Below, one piece after another: positions 7,674-15,994 of a stretch of DNA of 25,928 nt. The stretch lies in IMG/VR virus record IMGVR_UViG_3300033144_004187, positions 1 to 25,928 of that record; one strand, 5' to 3'. The DNA is from a virus. Under the pieces are notes generated by a model. That model saw only the letters and a list, made by a program, of their open reading frames with translations. It had not been told where the DNA came from and searched no databases. Every line of letters starts with the position of its first letter. Position 1 is the stretch's first letter. The position numbers and the translations under genes were made by a program.

Positions 7674-9841
7674 GATTACTCAAGTTAGGAAAATTTGAAA
7701 TCAACCTGGGGAGTAGAGAAGATACCCAGCCTCTAGTGGATGAGGATCTCGACATTGATGATGGTGCCAACAGACCCGCTCGGGTAAACAAGATAGCTCG
7801 AAGTAGGGGTGCTGTGTACAATGTCTCAGGAAGAGAATCCGACTTCAAGGAATCTGACTACAACCTTAACGATGTATCTGCGGCTGTGGATACAGAGATC
7901 TATTTCAGGAAAGCCGTAGATCGTTTTGTTGGTGAGGTTTGGAAGAATGGGTGGAGCTTCATTGGTAAAGACCAAGATGCTGTTTTGTATGTAAGAGCGA
8001 GAATCGCTCAGATGGCTGAGGTCATGGAGCAGCCCTTCGAAGATCTACTTCATGATGTAGCAAGACAGCTCATCCAGTTCAGCAACTGCTTTGTCGAGAA
8101 GATCAGAGATGAGAACGCTTCTGGTGGTCGCAGGTGGACGCGCTTTGATGGGAAGGAGTATATCCCCATTGCTGGACTTAAGGTTCTAGATGCCACCTCT
8201 ATGCTCATCAAGAGAAAAGACAACGGCAAGCCGAGCAAATACCAGCAGCGAGTTCCTGGGCATGGTCGAGTACCAGAGTGGCCAGCACAGAACATTCTCC
8301 ATCTGCACTACTTCAGGCAGGTAGGTCTGGATACTGGTACTCCCTTCATTACCCCAGCGTTAGATGACATCAGAGCCCTTCGTAACATGGAACAGAATGT
8401 TGAGATTCTTGTGTTCCAACATGCCGTACCTCTCTTTCATTATACAGTTGGTACAGATGATGCGCCTGCCCAGCCCGGTGAAATCGAGGCTCTAGAGGCC
8501 GAAATTGAGGAGATGCCAAACAGTGGCGTTCTGATCACACCCGAAAGGCATACAGTACAAGTACTTGGAGCCCAGGGTGAGTCTATCAATGCAGAGCCCT
8601 ATCTCCAGTACTTCAAGACAAGAGTCTTGTCTGGTGTTGGACTGGGCTCTATCGCTGTAGGAGAGGGTGATACAGCCAATCGTTCTACTGGCTCTACCAT
8701 CAATACCCTAATCCAAGACACAGCAAAGGTTTTCCAGGTTCGCATCAAGATCTTTATTGACGAACTCATAGAAGAAATCCTCAGAGAAGGACAGTACGAG
8801 TGGGACAAGGCAATGACGCCCAAGCTTGTTGAGTTGTTCATCCCTGAGATTGATGTAGAAACCAAGATTCTCAAAGAGAATCACAATGTGGAAATGTGGG
8901 TACAGAACGCAATCACATCCGCAGAGGCCAGAAGAGAAATGGGTAGAGACCCATTTACTGATGAGGAGTGGGAAGATACATACTGGAAGCGTATCGGTGA
9001 GCCCAAGGCCCTCATTCAGTCACTGGATGAAAAGTTTGTCACTACAGGTGATAACACAGGGGCAGCAACTCTTGGTGGTGGTACTGTCAAGACCAGCAAA
9101 GCATCTGCTAATAAAAACAACCCCAAAAACCAACATGGAAGTAGAGGAGCGCCCAAGACAAGTAAGGACGCTGTAGAAGTTGTAGACGAGATAACTGAAA
9201 AGGTAAAAGACGAGCATGCAAATCTCCTCTATACTTTAGGTTACGCTCAGATGAAGAGAAATCTCATGGGCTTATTGGAAGACATAAAGGCTGATGTCAC
9301 CAATCGAATGTTCATGGAAGATGAAGAACAAAGAGATATTCTCCTTGAGGGATCAGTATCAATGGGGATCGATGCAATGATGCGCGTGAGTGATTTCTAT
9401 ATTCGCAATGCCCTGGAGTTTGGAGCACGAGACTTAGGATACGAGGGACCAATTGATTCGTTTGGTACCTCTATGCTAGTTGATTCAACACGACACGATT
9501 ACGTCAGGTTCGGTAACGACATTCAGAAGTTCATAACTCAATCTTTGAAGGCAGATAACCCAGCAGTTCAGTTCAGAGCCTTCGTTGACACGATCTCTTA
9601 TCGACTAGACTTCATGGCTAGAACACAAATCATGAAGGCAGTCAACTTTGGATCTGCTGAGACTGCTAAGTTCTTGGGAGATAACGAGATAGAGATCAAG
9701 AGCGGAAGTGATGAAAAGCACAAGTGCGGCCCAGGAACTAAAAGGCTCGACATAAGTGGTGGTGTTTCATTGAACTTGCTACCTCCATATCATCCAAATT
9801 GTACATGCGAGGTACTAAGAGTCACGCCAGGTTTGAGTTAA
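7670..9841 (+). CDS. Portal protein with C-terminal MuF-type minor head domain
   Basis: The portal is the dodecameric ring through which DNA enters and leaves the head. I start it at ATG 7670, which overlaps the previous stop (ATGA), rather than at GTG 7658; the product is 723 residues. Residues about 65-450 have portal-like features: AVDRFVGEVWKNGW, QNILHLHYFRQ, a crown/stem region with EIEALEAEIEEMPNSGVLIT, and RREMGRDPFTDEEW near 421-434. A low-complexity Gly/Thr/Lys/Asn linker (about 460-500) leads to a C-terminal domain that ends with ART (650-652), C686 and PPYHPNCTC (705-713). That ending is the signature of the Mu gpF / SPP1 gp7 minor head family. Portal and MuF are separate genes in many phages, so this is a fusion. 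It is followed directly by the protease gene, the usual order. Confidence 0.88.
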   Translation: MRLLKLGKFEINLGSREDTQPLVDEDLDIDDGANRPARVNKIARSRGAVYNVSGRESDFKESDYNLNDVSAAVDTEIYFRKAVDRFVGEVWKNGWSFIGKDQDAVLYVRARIAQMAEVMEQPFEDLLHDVARQLIQFSNCFVEKIRDENASGGRRWTRFDGKEYIPIAGLKVLDATSMLIKRKDNGKPSKYQQRVPGHGRVPEWPAQNILHLHYFRQVGLDTGTPFITPALDDIRALRNMEQNVEILVFQHAVPLFHYTVGTDDAPAQPGEIEALEAEIEEMPNSGVLITPERHTVQVLGAQGESINAEPYLQYFKTRVLSGVGLGSIAVGEGDTANRSTGSTINTLIQDTAKVFQVRIKIFIDELIEEILREGQYEWDKAMTPKLVELFIPEIDVETKILKENHNVEMWVQNAITSAEARREMGRDPFTDEEWEDTYWKRIGEPKALIQSLDEKFVTTGDNTGAATLGGGTVKTSKASANKNNPKNQHGSRGAPKTSKDAVEVVDEITEKVKDEHANLLYTLGYAQMKRNLMGLLEDIKADVTNRMFMEDEEQRDILLEGSVSMGIDAMMRVSDFYIRNALEFGARDLGYEGPIDSFGTSMLVDSTRHDYVRFGNDIQKFITQSLKADNPAVQFRAFVDTISYRLDFMARTQIMKAVNFGSAETAKFLGDNEIEIKSGSDEKHKCGPGTKRLDISGGVSLNLLPPYHPNCTCEVLRVTPGLS

Positions 9842-9900
9842 CACTAAGGAATATGTTATGTTACCATCTGACAGGCAATGCAGCCTAGGAGGAAAAAACG

Positions 9901-11583
9901 GTGAAAAGGGATTCATTGAGAATAGTCGATCAATTCGTCATTGATTCAGGCAGTCTCAGCGATGAAAACAGGTCTATGCTCAAGAGCATTCTCGTAGAGG
10001 ATGCCAAAACAAGCAAGACTGAGACCAAACCCAAAGCTCTTATGGTCAAGGTATCGGCTACCCATGCTGGCATGCTTAACAAAAACATTGCAATGTACAT
10101 TCCGGACGCAATGCGAAGGGCAGCAGCTAGTTGGATAGATCCTCATGAGAAACCAGTCCTCACGCATCACGAGAAGAAGAAAGACGCTATTGGTCGAGTC
10201 AAGAACGCTGAGTATTTAGAGTTGGGCGTTGAAGGCTTGGATGACATGGAAACCCCATCGGGTTACATTGAACTTCTAGTTAAGATCACAGATTCAGATG
10301 CAATTCAGAAGATCCTCGATGAGAGGTACCTGAGTGTTTCTGTAGGGATGCAGTCCAAGAACGTAAGGTGCTCCATCTGTGATTCTAACCTAGCCAAGAA
10401 CGGTCTCTGTGAGCACAAGAAGGGCAAAGACTACAATGACAAGCTCTGTTACTGGAAGATATCAGATATCAACTATACGGAGCTTTCGTTTGTAAATACC
10501 CCAGCCGATGAATTTGCCAAGGTTGAAGGTATCAGCGTAGTACAGGATTCTCATGATGTAGACGTACTTGGGTTTGAAGATTCGTTGCTTAATGACGAAA
10601 CAGAAGACACAACCGATTCAAACACTGAAGGAGAGGACACCATGACCCTCATGGACCAGATTAAGGCACTCATCGATGAGCACGAGTTCACTGATGAGGA
10701 GATTACTGAGTTCGTAGATGTCTTGGATCCTCAACTAGATGAGGTATTAGAAGACGCTAAGCTCTCAACGGCACAGAGAAAGAAGCTATCAGGTGGCACT
10801 TTCTGTGGACCGAAGAGATCATTCCCTGTTCCTGACTGTGCACATGTTACAGCAGCCAGGCGTTTGATTGGGAGAGCTAAGGTTTCTGACAGTACCAAGT
10901 CTAAGATTCTTGCCTGCGTTTCCAAGAAAGCTAGTTCTCTTGGGTGTTCTGCTAAGGGCAAGAGTTCAAAAGACGAGGTAACGATATCCGATCTCATGAC
11001 AGCATGGGTTTCGGACCTTAGTTACGTCACAGAACTGCAGGACAAGATCAAGGATCAAGAAGTACAGACATCCGAGCTCAATGATCAGACAACTAAAGCT
11101 AAGAAGAACACACAGTCGCTCAAGGATACAATCAATACGCTATCTTCGGACAACAGGGAGCTGAATGACAAAAATAGTGCCCTTGAGTCCGAGAATTTGA
11201 CTCTGAAGGATGAGAATGAGAAGTTGGTAGAGGATGTATCTGCACTCAAAACTAAGAGGCACGAGGACCTTGCTGAGAAGGCCGTTGATCTTAAGATCCG
11301 TCTCGGTAAGCCAGGAGCAGCTGAAATTCTTAGCAAGACAGACCCAGAGGAACGTAAGACCCTCCGGGATGAGATGATCAAAGAGCATAGTTCCAGGGAC
11401 ATCAAATCTCTGGAAGATAGTATAAGTGATTTGGTTCTAGAAATAGGACAAAAGAAAACTCCAACTGGGACAATCGAGTCTCAGGGAGTAGAAACCAAAG
11501 AAAGACAGAGTCGCCCACGTAGGAATTCTAGAGAGTCCAAGCAGAATAATGTCAAAGACACTCTATTTGGTGGAAAAAAGTAA
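9901..11583 (+). CDS. Prohead protease-scaffold fusion (560 aa)
   Basis: Starts at GTG 9901 with AGGAGG at 9887-9892. Residues about 45-220 look like a phage prohead protease. THHEKK at 88-93 supplies the candidate catalytic His. YLSVSVGM at 143-150 supplies the candidate Ser. TELSFVNTPADEF at 193-205 is the typical closing motif. Between Ser and the closing motif lies a Cys/His cluster (C157, C160, C170, H172, C183) that could bind zinc. Residues about 287-350 (LSTAQRKKLSGG, FPVPDCAHVTAARR) resemble the small DUF6582-type module found in some phage head proteins. Residues about 374-460 are a long charged coiled coil, as expected of a scaffold, and the tail is basic. Protease and scaffold are thus one polypeptide, with a probable internal start. 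It should process head proteins during maturation. Confidence 0.8.
   Translation: MKRDSLRIVDQFVIDSGSLSDENRSMLKSILVEDAKTSKTETKPKALMVKVSATHAGMLNKNIAMYIPDAMRRAAASWIDPHEKPVLTHHEKKKDAIGRVKNAEYLELGVEGLDDMETPSGYIELLVKITDSDAIQKILDERYLSVSVGMQSKNVRCSICDSNLAKNGLCEHKKGKDYNDKLCYWKISDINYTELSFVNTPADEFAKVEGISVVQDSHDVDVLGFEDSLLNDETEDTTDSNTEGEDTMTLMDQIKALIDEHEFTDEEITEFVDVLDPQLDEVLEDAKLSTAQRKKLSGGTFCGPKRSFPVPDCAHVTAARRLIGRAKVSDSTKSKILACVSKKASSLGCSAKGKSSKDEVTISDLMTAWVSDLSYVTELQDKIKDQEVQTSELNDQTTKAKKNTQSLKDTINTLSSDNRELNDKNSALESENLTLKDENEKLVEDVSALKTKRHEDLAEKAVDLKIRLGKPGAAEILSKTDPEERKTLRDEMIKEHSSRDIKSLEDSISDLVLEIGQKKTPTGTIESQGVETKERQSRPRRNSRESKQNNVKDTLFGGKK
10628..10633 (+). promoter_or_regulatory. Internal ribosome binding site for the nested scaffold
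   Basis: AAGGAG is followed by 8 bases and an in-frame ATG, with a second in-frame ATG three codons further on. It lies in an acidic linker (NTEGEDT) where codon choice is flexible, so the strong match is less likely to be a by-product of protein constraint. Confidence 0.6.
10642..11583 (+). CDS. Nested scaffold protein from internal start (313 aa)
   Basis: In the same frame as the protease, ATG 10642 (codon 248) is preceded by AAGGAG at 10628-10633 with an 8-base spacing, a textbook ribosome binding site placed exactly where the protease domain ends. Translation from here would give a 313-residue protein containing the small DUF6582-like module and the coiled coil but no protease. Nested scaffolds within protease genes are established for phage lambda (C/Nu3) and others. 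Making extra scaffold this way would supply more scaffold than protease. The internal site is seen directly; its use is inferred. Confidence 0.6.
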   Translation: MTLMDQIKALIDEHEFTDEEITEFVDVLDPQLDEVLEDAKLSTAQRKKLSGGTFCGPKRSFPVPDCAHVTAARRLIGRAKVSDSTKSKILACVSKKASSLGCSAKGKSSKDEVTISDLMTAWVSDLSYVTELQDKIKDQEVQTSELNDQTTKAKKNTQSLKDTINTLSSDNRELNDKNSALESENLTLKDENEKLVEDVSALKTKRHEDLAEKAVDLKIRLGKPGAAEILSKTDPEERKTLRDEMIKEHSSRDIKSLEDSISDLVLEIGQKKTPTGTIESQGVETKERQSRPRRNSRESKQNNVKDTLFGGKK

Positions 11584-11625
11584 CTCTGTAAACTTGAAAA
11601 GAACCTGTAAGGAGGATCGAGTACG

Positions 11626-12861
11626 ATGGCACAGTTGAATTTCAATAACTACACGACTCGTCGTCAGCAAACACGATCTCCATTGAGTGGTTTTATTCAG
11701 AGCAAGCTTCGCGGAATTATCGAGCATTCAGAGCCAGGTAATGGCTCTAGACCTCCCGAAGCCTTCTATCCATTTAAGTACCTGCCGGTTATGATGGTAG
11801 ACAGCACCACAGAAGATGGTGTTGTTATTGCTAAGGGCACAGTTGTTGCTGGCCTTACTACCAAGACAAACCCGCACGGTTTTGGTGAAGTAGCTGACGC
11901 TAGTTCCATTTATGTTGGTGTCGATTACACTGGTGGTGCTATCACTGCCAACATCGACCTAGATTTCTGGGGCTACACCGATGCAGTAGCTGCTCTGCTT
12001 ATGCCTGCCAATGGAGGTTACAATGTAATCTCTGGGTCAGGGTCTATGGATCAATACACCACTCTGGATACTGGAAGAACAATTCAGACAGATGGAACCC
12101 TCGTGAATATCGCAGCGGGTGGAGCCAATGTTGACCTTCCATACACCAGAGCTGGAAACTACCCAATTGGTCTAGTCACCGCCGATGTCTATCAGGACAT
12201 TCGTGGTGCTAACCTCAACTATCAACTCTTCAACATTAGTGGTATTGTGTCCCGTGGATACATCGAACTTCCGTTCGTTGATCTCTACAATGCGGATGCT
12301 GCTGGTCTAAATAAGCATAATGCTCTAGCCCTAGCCCTGGAAAACGGGACTGGATCTAGCGAAATTGCTCCTTTGGTCGTAGCTGGCACATCTGACTGGT
12401 ACCAGACCGTTGGTAGAACTCATGCATTTGTATACAACCACACCGGAGATGCAAATCTCTTGATTCCTGGTTCGTTGCTTATGTCTGATCTCTACGGTAA
12501 GCTAGTTCCTCAGTGGGCTGCTCCTTCGCCAACAAGCGCAGATGCAGCTACAGCGTTCCCTCTTGGAACACTAGGAACATCAGCAGCACCTGATGGTGCT
12601 TTGATTACAGCACAGACCGTAGGTAGGTTGGTAGTTACGGATAGTAGATTCCCCAAGGCCGACCTTGAAACAGTCACCACATATCCTGGCAGCATGATGC
12701 CTGGAACAGAAACCGCTGGTCTCCCATCTCCTCTGTTTACGTTTGTAAGAGATGTGATGATTCAGTCTGCATTTAACACCGCACCCAGTCGGAAGAACAT
12801 CCTCGATTCAGTACAGAGGGGTAGCTTCGGAGTGGCTCGCATCCAGCTTCTGCTGGCTTAA
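11626..12861 (+). CDS. Probable capsid decoration or accessory head protein (411 aa)
   Basis: The protein lies between the protease/scaffold and the major capsid gene, a common place for decoration or stabilising proteins. It has a strong ribosome site (AAGGAGG 11609-11615) suited to high expression. After a basic N-terminus (YTTRRQQTRSPLSGFIQSKL) it is mostly beta-rich and Gly/Ala/Thr-rich. The stretch TTEDGVVIAKGTVVAGLTT is reminiscent of the gpD-type barrel found in decoration proteins. The length is much greater than a simple gpD-like protein, so several domains are likely. The C-terminus (PSRKNILDSVQRGSFGVARI) is more helical. No enzymatic motif or signal peptide is visible. It could instead be a second capsid-type subunit or a head fibre base. 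The structural role is likely; the exact role is unproven. Confidence 0.5.
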   Translation: MAQLNFNNYTTRRQQTRSPLSGFIQSKLRGIIEHSEPGNGSRPPEAFYPFKYLPVMMVDSTTEDGVVIAKGTVVAGLTTKTNPHGFGEVADASSIYVGVDYTGGAITANIDLDFWGYTDAVAALLMPANGGYNVISGSGSMDQYTTLDTGRTIQTDGTLVNIAAGGANVDLPYTRAGNYPIGLVTADVYQDIRGANLNYQLFNISGIVSRGYIELPFVDLYNADAAGLNKHNALALALENGTGSSEIAPLVVAGTSDWYQTVGRTHAFVYNHTGDANLLIPGSLLMSDLYGKLVPQWAAPSPTSADAATAFPLGTLGTSAAPDGALITAQTVGRLVVTDSRFPKADLETVTTYPGSMMPGTETAGLPSPLFTFVRDVMIQSAFNTAPSRKNILDSVQRGSFGVARIQLLLA

Positions 12862-12876
12862 CGGAGGAGAGGACCA

Positions 12877-14211
12877 ATGAACAAGATGGACTATTTCGAC
12901 CTCTTCGTCCCCGAAGACGGATTCAAGCCAGAAGAGATCAATGGTATCCATAGACTCTATGACGTAATGACCAACAACGGATGGTGCATTTCTGCATCAG
13001 ACGAAGAGCCTGCTCGTTTGAACATTCAGGACACCCTGATGACAGGCGATGCAACGCGCTTCATTCCCAGAGTTGTTCAGTATATCGTCAGAGAGGCTAT
13101 CGAGCCTAATCTTCTGATCGTGCCGAATCTGTTTGAGGAAGTTCGCATGGGTGCAGGTCGGATGATTGAGATCGGAGCTATTGGAGCAATCTATGCAGCC
13201 GAGATCCCAGAGGGAGCCGAGTACCCGGAGAGGTCTCCTGACCTCGACGGAGGAGACATGGTTGCAGTCACAGTCTCCAAGCACGGACTTCGCATTTCTG
13301 TCACCGACGAGCTCATCGCAGACTCCCAGTGGGATGTATTGAACTTGTGGTTGAGGGCGGCAGGTCGAGCCCTAGCACGCCACAAGGAAAAGAAAGCACT
13401 TCAACTCTTCAACTCCATGGGATACACTGTGTTCAACAATGACCAGAGTGGAACCGATGGCGGCGAGATTGGAGCTCTAACCGGACGTGACCTCACAGGA
13501 GCAGCCAACGGAAGCATGACATTGCACGATATCTTTGACATGTACACCTGGCTCGTTCTACGTGGATTCACACCAGATACCCTTCTCATGCATCCTTTGG
13601 CATGGAAGGTGTTTATGACCGACCCCGAGATAAGGGAGATCGTTCTTCAGGGAGCTACCGTGGCAACACGTAAGATTCCTGCTGGTAATCCTTTCAACGG
13701 TTGGGGAACTGGTTTTGGTGGATTTGGTCTAAGGACTAAGGCAACTGGAGAAAGCGGAACAGCAGGAGCAGCAGCTCTTGGTGGACAGCCTCTACCAGCG
13801 GCCAGCCCTTGGGTCGCCACCCTGAACCCAATGAATGCGACATTCAATTTGCCGCCACGATTCCTGCCAACACCAATGACAGTTCTCGTGTCGCCACATG
13901 TTCCATTTACCCCATCGGTTGCTGGAATCGGTAAGCCATCCACCTCAATTATCATGTGCGATAGTGGTAATTGTGGTATCCTGGTTACCAGAGACCCAGT
14001 CAGCACGGAAGAGTTCGATGACCCAGCACGCGATATTCGTAACCTGAAGATTCGTGAACGCTACGGCCTAAACGTCGTAGAGCAGGGACGCTCTGTTGCT
14101 GTTGCCAAGAACGTCGTGGTTGAGCGCAACTACGTCTTCGATAATGTCAACAGTCAGACCATCGCTGAGATTTCTCAGAGCACTAGCCAGCCTACTGGCC
14201 ACGCCTGGTAA
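12877..14211 (+). CDS. Major capsid protein, HK97-fold (444 aa)
   Basis: The main shell protein. Residues about 88-175 carry the pattern common to HK97-fold capsid proteins: an AAEIPEGAEYPERSP segment, then VSKHGLRISVTDELIADSQW (about 133-152) and a long helix containing ALARHKEKKALQLF. This corresponds to the E-loop/spine-helix part of the fold. A Gly/Ala-rich region around residues 273-305 (GWGTGFGGFGLR, ESGTAGAAALGG) is probably a flexible insertion. The C-terminal domain contains RDIRNLKIRERYGLNVVEQG, typical of the P-domain end of such proteins. Start ATG 12877 follows GGAGG at 12863-12867. The position just after protease, scaffold and accessory head genes is standard. A strong hairpin follows the stop. 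Cleavage by the upstream protease is plausible, but I cannot locate the site. Confidence 0.85.
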   Translation: MNKMDYFDLFVPEDGFKPEEINGIHRLYDVMTNNGWCISASDEEPARLNIQDTLMTGDATRFIPRVVQYIVREAIEPNLLIVPNLFEEVRMGAGRMIEIGAIGAIYAAEIPEGAEYPERSPDLDGGDMVAVTVSKHGLRISVTDELIADSQWDVLNLWLRAAGRALARHKEKKALQLFNSMGYTVFNNDQSGTDGGEIGALTGRDLTGAANGSMTLHDIFDMYTWLVLRGFTPDTLLMHPLAWKVFMTDPEIREIVLQGATVATRKIPAGNPFNGWGTGFGGFGLRTKATGESGTAGAAALGGQPLPAASPWVATLNPMNATFNLPPRFLPTPMTVLVSPHVPFTPSVAGIGKPSTSIIMCDSGNCGILVTRDPVSTEEFDDPARDIRNLKIRERYGLNVVEQGRSVAVAKNVVVERNYVFDNVNSQTIAEISQSTSQPTGHAW

Positions 14212-14239
14212 TCACGAGTTAGTTACATATCGAATGAGT

Positions 14240-14288
14240 GAACTGAGGGGATGGGGGTTCAAGCCCTCATCCCCTTTAGTTCTTAAGG
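14240..14288 (+). terminator. Hairpin after the major capsid gene
   Basis: GGGGATGGGGG (14247-14257), loop TTCAAG, and CCCTCATCCCC (14264-14274) form an 11-pair stem with one G-T wobble. GAACT (14240-14244) and AGTTC (14278-14282) extend it outside a small internal loop. The following bases are only moderately T-rich (TTTAGTTCTT), so it may be a weak terminator, a partial attenuator, or an mRNA-end stabiliser rather than a full stop. The next gene's ribosome site starts immediately after it. Confidence 0.65.
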
Positions 14289-14297
14289 AGTATGCAA

Positions 14298-14939
14298 ATG
14301 ACACCGCTAGAAGTAAAACCTGGTTATTGGGTAGTACTAAATCCGAAGAAAGCCATTTACTGGAAGGATCTAGATCATACAGGAATCGCACTGGATGCTT
14401 TCACTCCGAAAGGAATGATTGCTCAAATCCCAGAAGGGCCAGAAAACCATATCGAGTGCGACAGGAGATGCACTGGTTTTCTTCATATAGTAGAAGAGGC
14501 TGTAAGGCTCGGGCGTCTAAAGCTTTCAGCAAGGAAACCCAAGCTTCCAGGTTTGGATTTCAATAAGAAGGATGTTGATATATCCTCTTATTTGAACAAC
14601 CCGATCTCGGTCATCAAGAAGATGGTCGAAGAGGGTAAGTTTCAAAACACAGAAATTGAATCTCTTCTTTCCATAGAAGTCTCATCAGAAAAGCCAAGAA
14701 AGACTCTAGTTAAGTACTTATCCGGGGCGATCAAGGAATACGCCTCAGAGTTGGCAATCGGAGTTTTAAGTGGAGGCAAGGAAGGAATGGATACGAACTG
14801 GCAACGAAAGAGAATTAAGAAAGACAAGAGACCTTTGAAGAATGAACCAAAGGACACCGACTTGGCCAACGAACTCATTGAAGAACAAAAGGAAGCTAAA
14901 TCCAAAACTAAGCGAGCTTCTCACTCTAATAGAAGATAG
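14298..14939 (+). CDS. Neck-region protein of unknown function (214 aa residues or fewer, basic C-terminus)
   Basis: I choose ATG 14298 because TAAGGAG at 14284-14290 is 7 bases upstream; the in-frame ATG at 14292 is only one base from it. The N-terminus (LEVKPGYWVVLNPKKAIYW) looks beta-rich, and two cysteines follow in IECDRRCTGF (about residues 52-58). The middle (SSYLNNPISVIKKMVEEGKF, EIESLLSIE) looks helical and is similar in flavour to small helix-bundle DNA- or protein-binding modules. The C-terminal 60 residues are strongly charged and basic (NWQRKRIKKDKRPLKNEPKD, KSKTKRASHSNRR). It is the first gene after the capsid, in the position where phages keep connector or head-completion genes. 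I do not recognise a family. A DNA-contacting head-completion role is only a suggestion. Confidence 0.7.
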   Translation: MTPLEVKPGYWVVLNPKKAIYWKDLDHTGIALDAFTPKGMIAQIPEGPENHIECDRRCTGFLHIVEEAVRLGRLKLSARKPKLPGLDFNKKDVDISSYLNNPISVIKKMVEEGKFQNTEIESLLSIEVSSEKPRKTLVKYLSGAIKEYASELAIGVLSGGKEGMDTNWQRKRIKKDKRPLKNEPKDTDLANELIEEQKEAKSKTKRASHSNRR

Positions 14940-14950
14940 GAAACCACACC

Positions 14951-15994
14951 ATGGCTAACCCGTTACTTCTGGTTACCAATCCTGATAACTTAGCTAGTGG
15001 TGTTCCGGCCAATACGATCATAACTGCGACGTTTGATCAAGCAATGGATTCTTCCACCATTACGGATTTGACATTCATTGTGAATGTAGAGAACAGCATT
15101 ACTGATGTATTGGTGGGTAATGTTGATTATCTGCATGGTGAACGTAAGGCTAGATTTACTCCGCTAGCACTTCTAAATTCAGGAATTGAATATAGAGCCA
15201 CCCTCATTGGTGGCTCCATCAAGAATGCCTTTGGAGAGGCTCTAATCTCCAATCCCTCTTGGACCTTCACTGCTTCATCTATCACCATAGAACCAACCGG
15301 AGCAGGAAGTGATCTCATAGCTACCAGTGGTTCTTTACCAGCCACAGGAATATACGGTGCTGAAACCACCAGTTTGAGTATCATTGAAACAGTGCCCGCT
15401 GATGTGGCTGCCTTGGTTGTACAAACACAGGGCGTCAGTCTGTATTTCAATGATGATCTGTGGATAGAGAACCCAACGGCTCCCAGCGTCACAGGGATGG
15501 CTGCTGGAGCCATATCGGACCCAACTGGATGGTTGACTGCCACTGTGTCTATCGAAGCTGAGGCAGCTTTAGGAACAGCCTGGGCTGGCTTCACTCCCAA
15601 TACTCCTCAGTTTGGCCTCACCTATGATCTGGATACCAACATTGCCCTGTTGACTCCAAATGGAACAGGACATGTTGGATCAACATACAGCGGTGGTAAC
15701 TTCGTTCAAGGCACATCCACCTCTGGAGTCTGGGAGCCGATGACCGACTATATCATCACGGTCACCAAGGATAGAATCAAGGGCTTGAATACATCCAACC
15801 TGACCCCAGATTACTCGTTCTTCTTCACCACGATTCTCGACCCCATGTATACCTCCATCCAGATTATCAGGATGGACCTTGGTAGCTTCATCGACAGCGT
15901 TCCAGACAACACAATAGCACTGCTCATTCACAGGAATAGCGTCTATGCTAGCCAGCCCGGTCCAAAACTATGTGCGGCAGTACGTTACATGTAA
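14951..15994 (+). CDS. Ig-like domain connector protein, N-terminal part (347 aa)
   Basis: Residues about 3-110 (TNPDNLASGVPANTIITATF, then FTPLALLNSGIEYRATLIGG) match the SbsA-type bacterial Ig-like domain (Big_5 pattern). A second beta domain follows at about 155-296 (VSLYFNDDLW, DYIITVTKDRIKGL, YSFFFTT). Then comes a helical segment (YTSIQIIRMDLGSFIDSVPD, LLIHRNSVYAS) that ends abruptly in a low-quality tail (QPGPKLCAAVRYM). The helical segment is continued sensibly in the +1 frame by the next gene (NYVRQYVTCKTELDLINALY), so this looks like the first part of one protein. The start ATG 14951 has only a weak AGGA upstream, so coupling to the preceding gene, which ends 11 bases before it, is likely. 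The role is probably neck, connector or virion surface; the Ig-like domains could decorate the particle. Confidence 0.75.
   Translation: MANPLLLVTNPDNLASGVPANTIITATFDQAMDSSTITDLTFIVNVENSITDVLVGNVDYLHGERKARFTPLALLNSGIEYRATLIGGSIKNAFGEALISNPSWTFTASSITIEPTGAGSDLIATSGSLPATGIYGAETTSLSIIETVPADVAALVVQTQGVSLYFNDDLWIENPTAPSVTGMAAGAISDPTGWLTATVSIEAEAALGTAWAGFTPNTPQFGLTYDLDTNIALLTPNGTGHVGSTYSGGNFVQGTSTSGVWEPMTDYIITVTKDRIKGLNTSNLTPDYSFFFTTILDPMYTSIQIIRMDLGSFIDSVPDNTIALLIHRNSVYASQPGPKLCAAVRYM

Noticed and set aside
9833-9862. Possible promoter TTGAGT-18 bases-TATGTT before the protease gene
   Set aside because: Only four of six matches in each box and partly inside the portal coding sequence; not distinguishable from chance.
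9853-9888. Eleven-codon mini-ORF (MLCYHLTGNAA) upstream of the protease gene
   Set aside because: Its stop overlaps the protease ribosome site, which would allow a leader-peptide role, but an ORF this short is expected by chance and it has only a weak upstream AAGGA.
14096-14566. Alternative + strand ORF overlapping the capsid gene end and the next gene
   Set aside because: It lies in another frame of two well-supported genes, crosses the terminator-like hairpin, and has a composition typical of out-of-frame translation.
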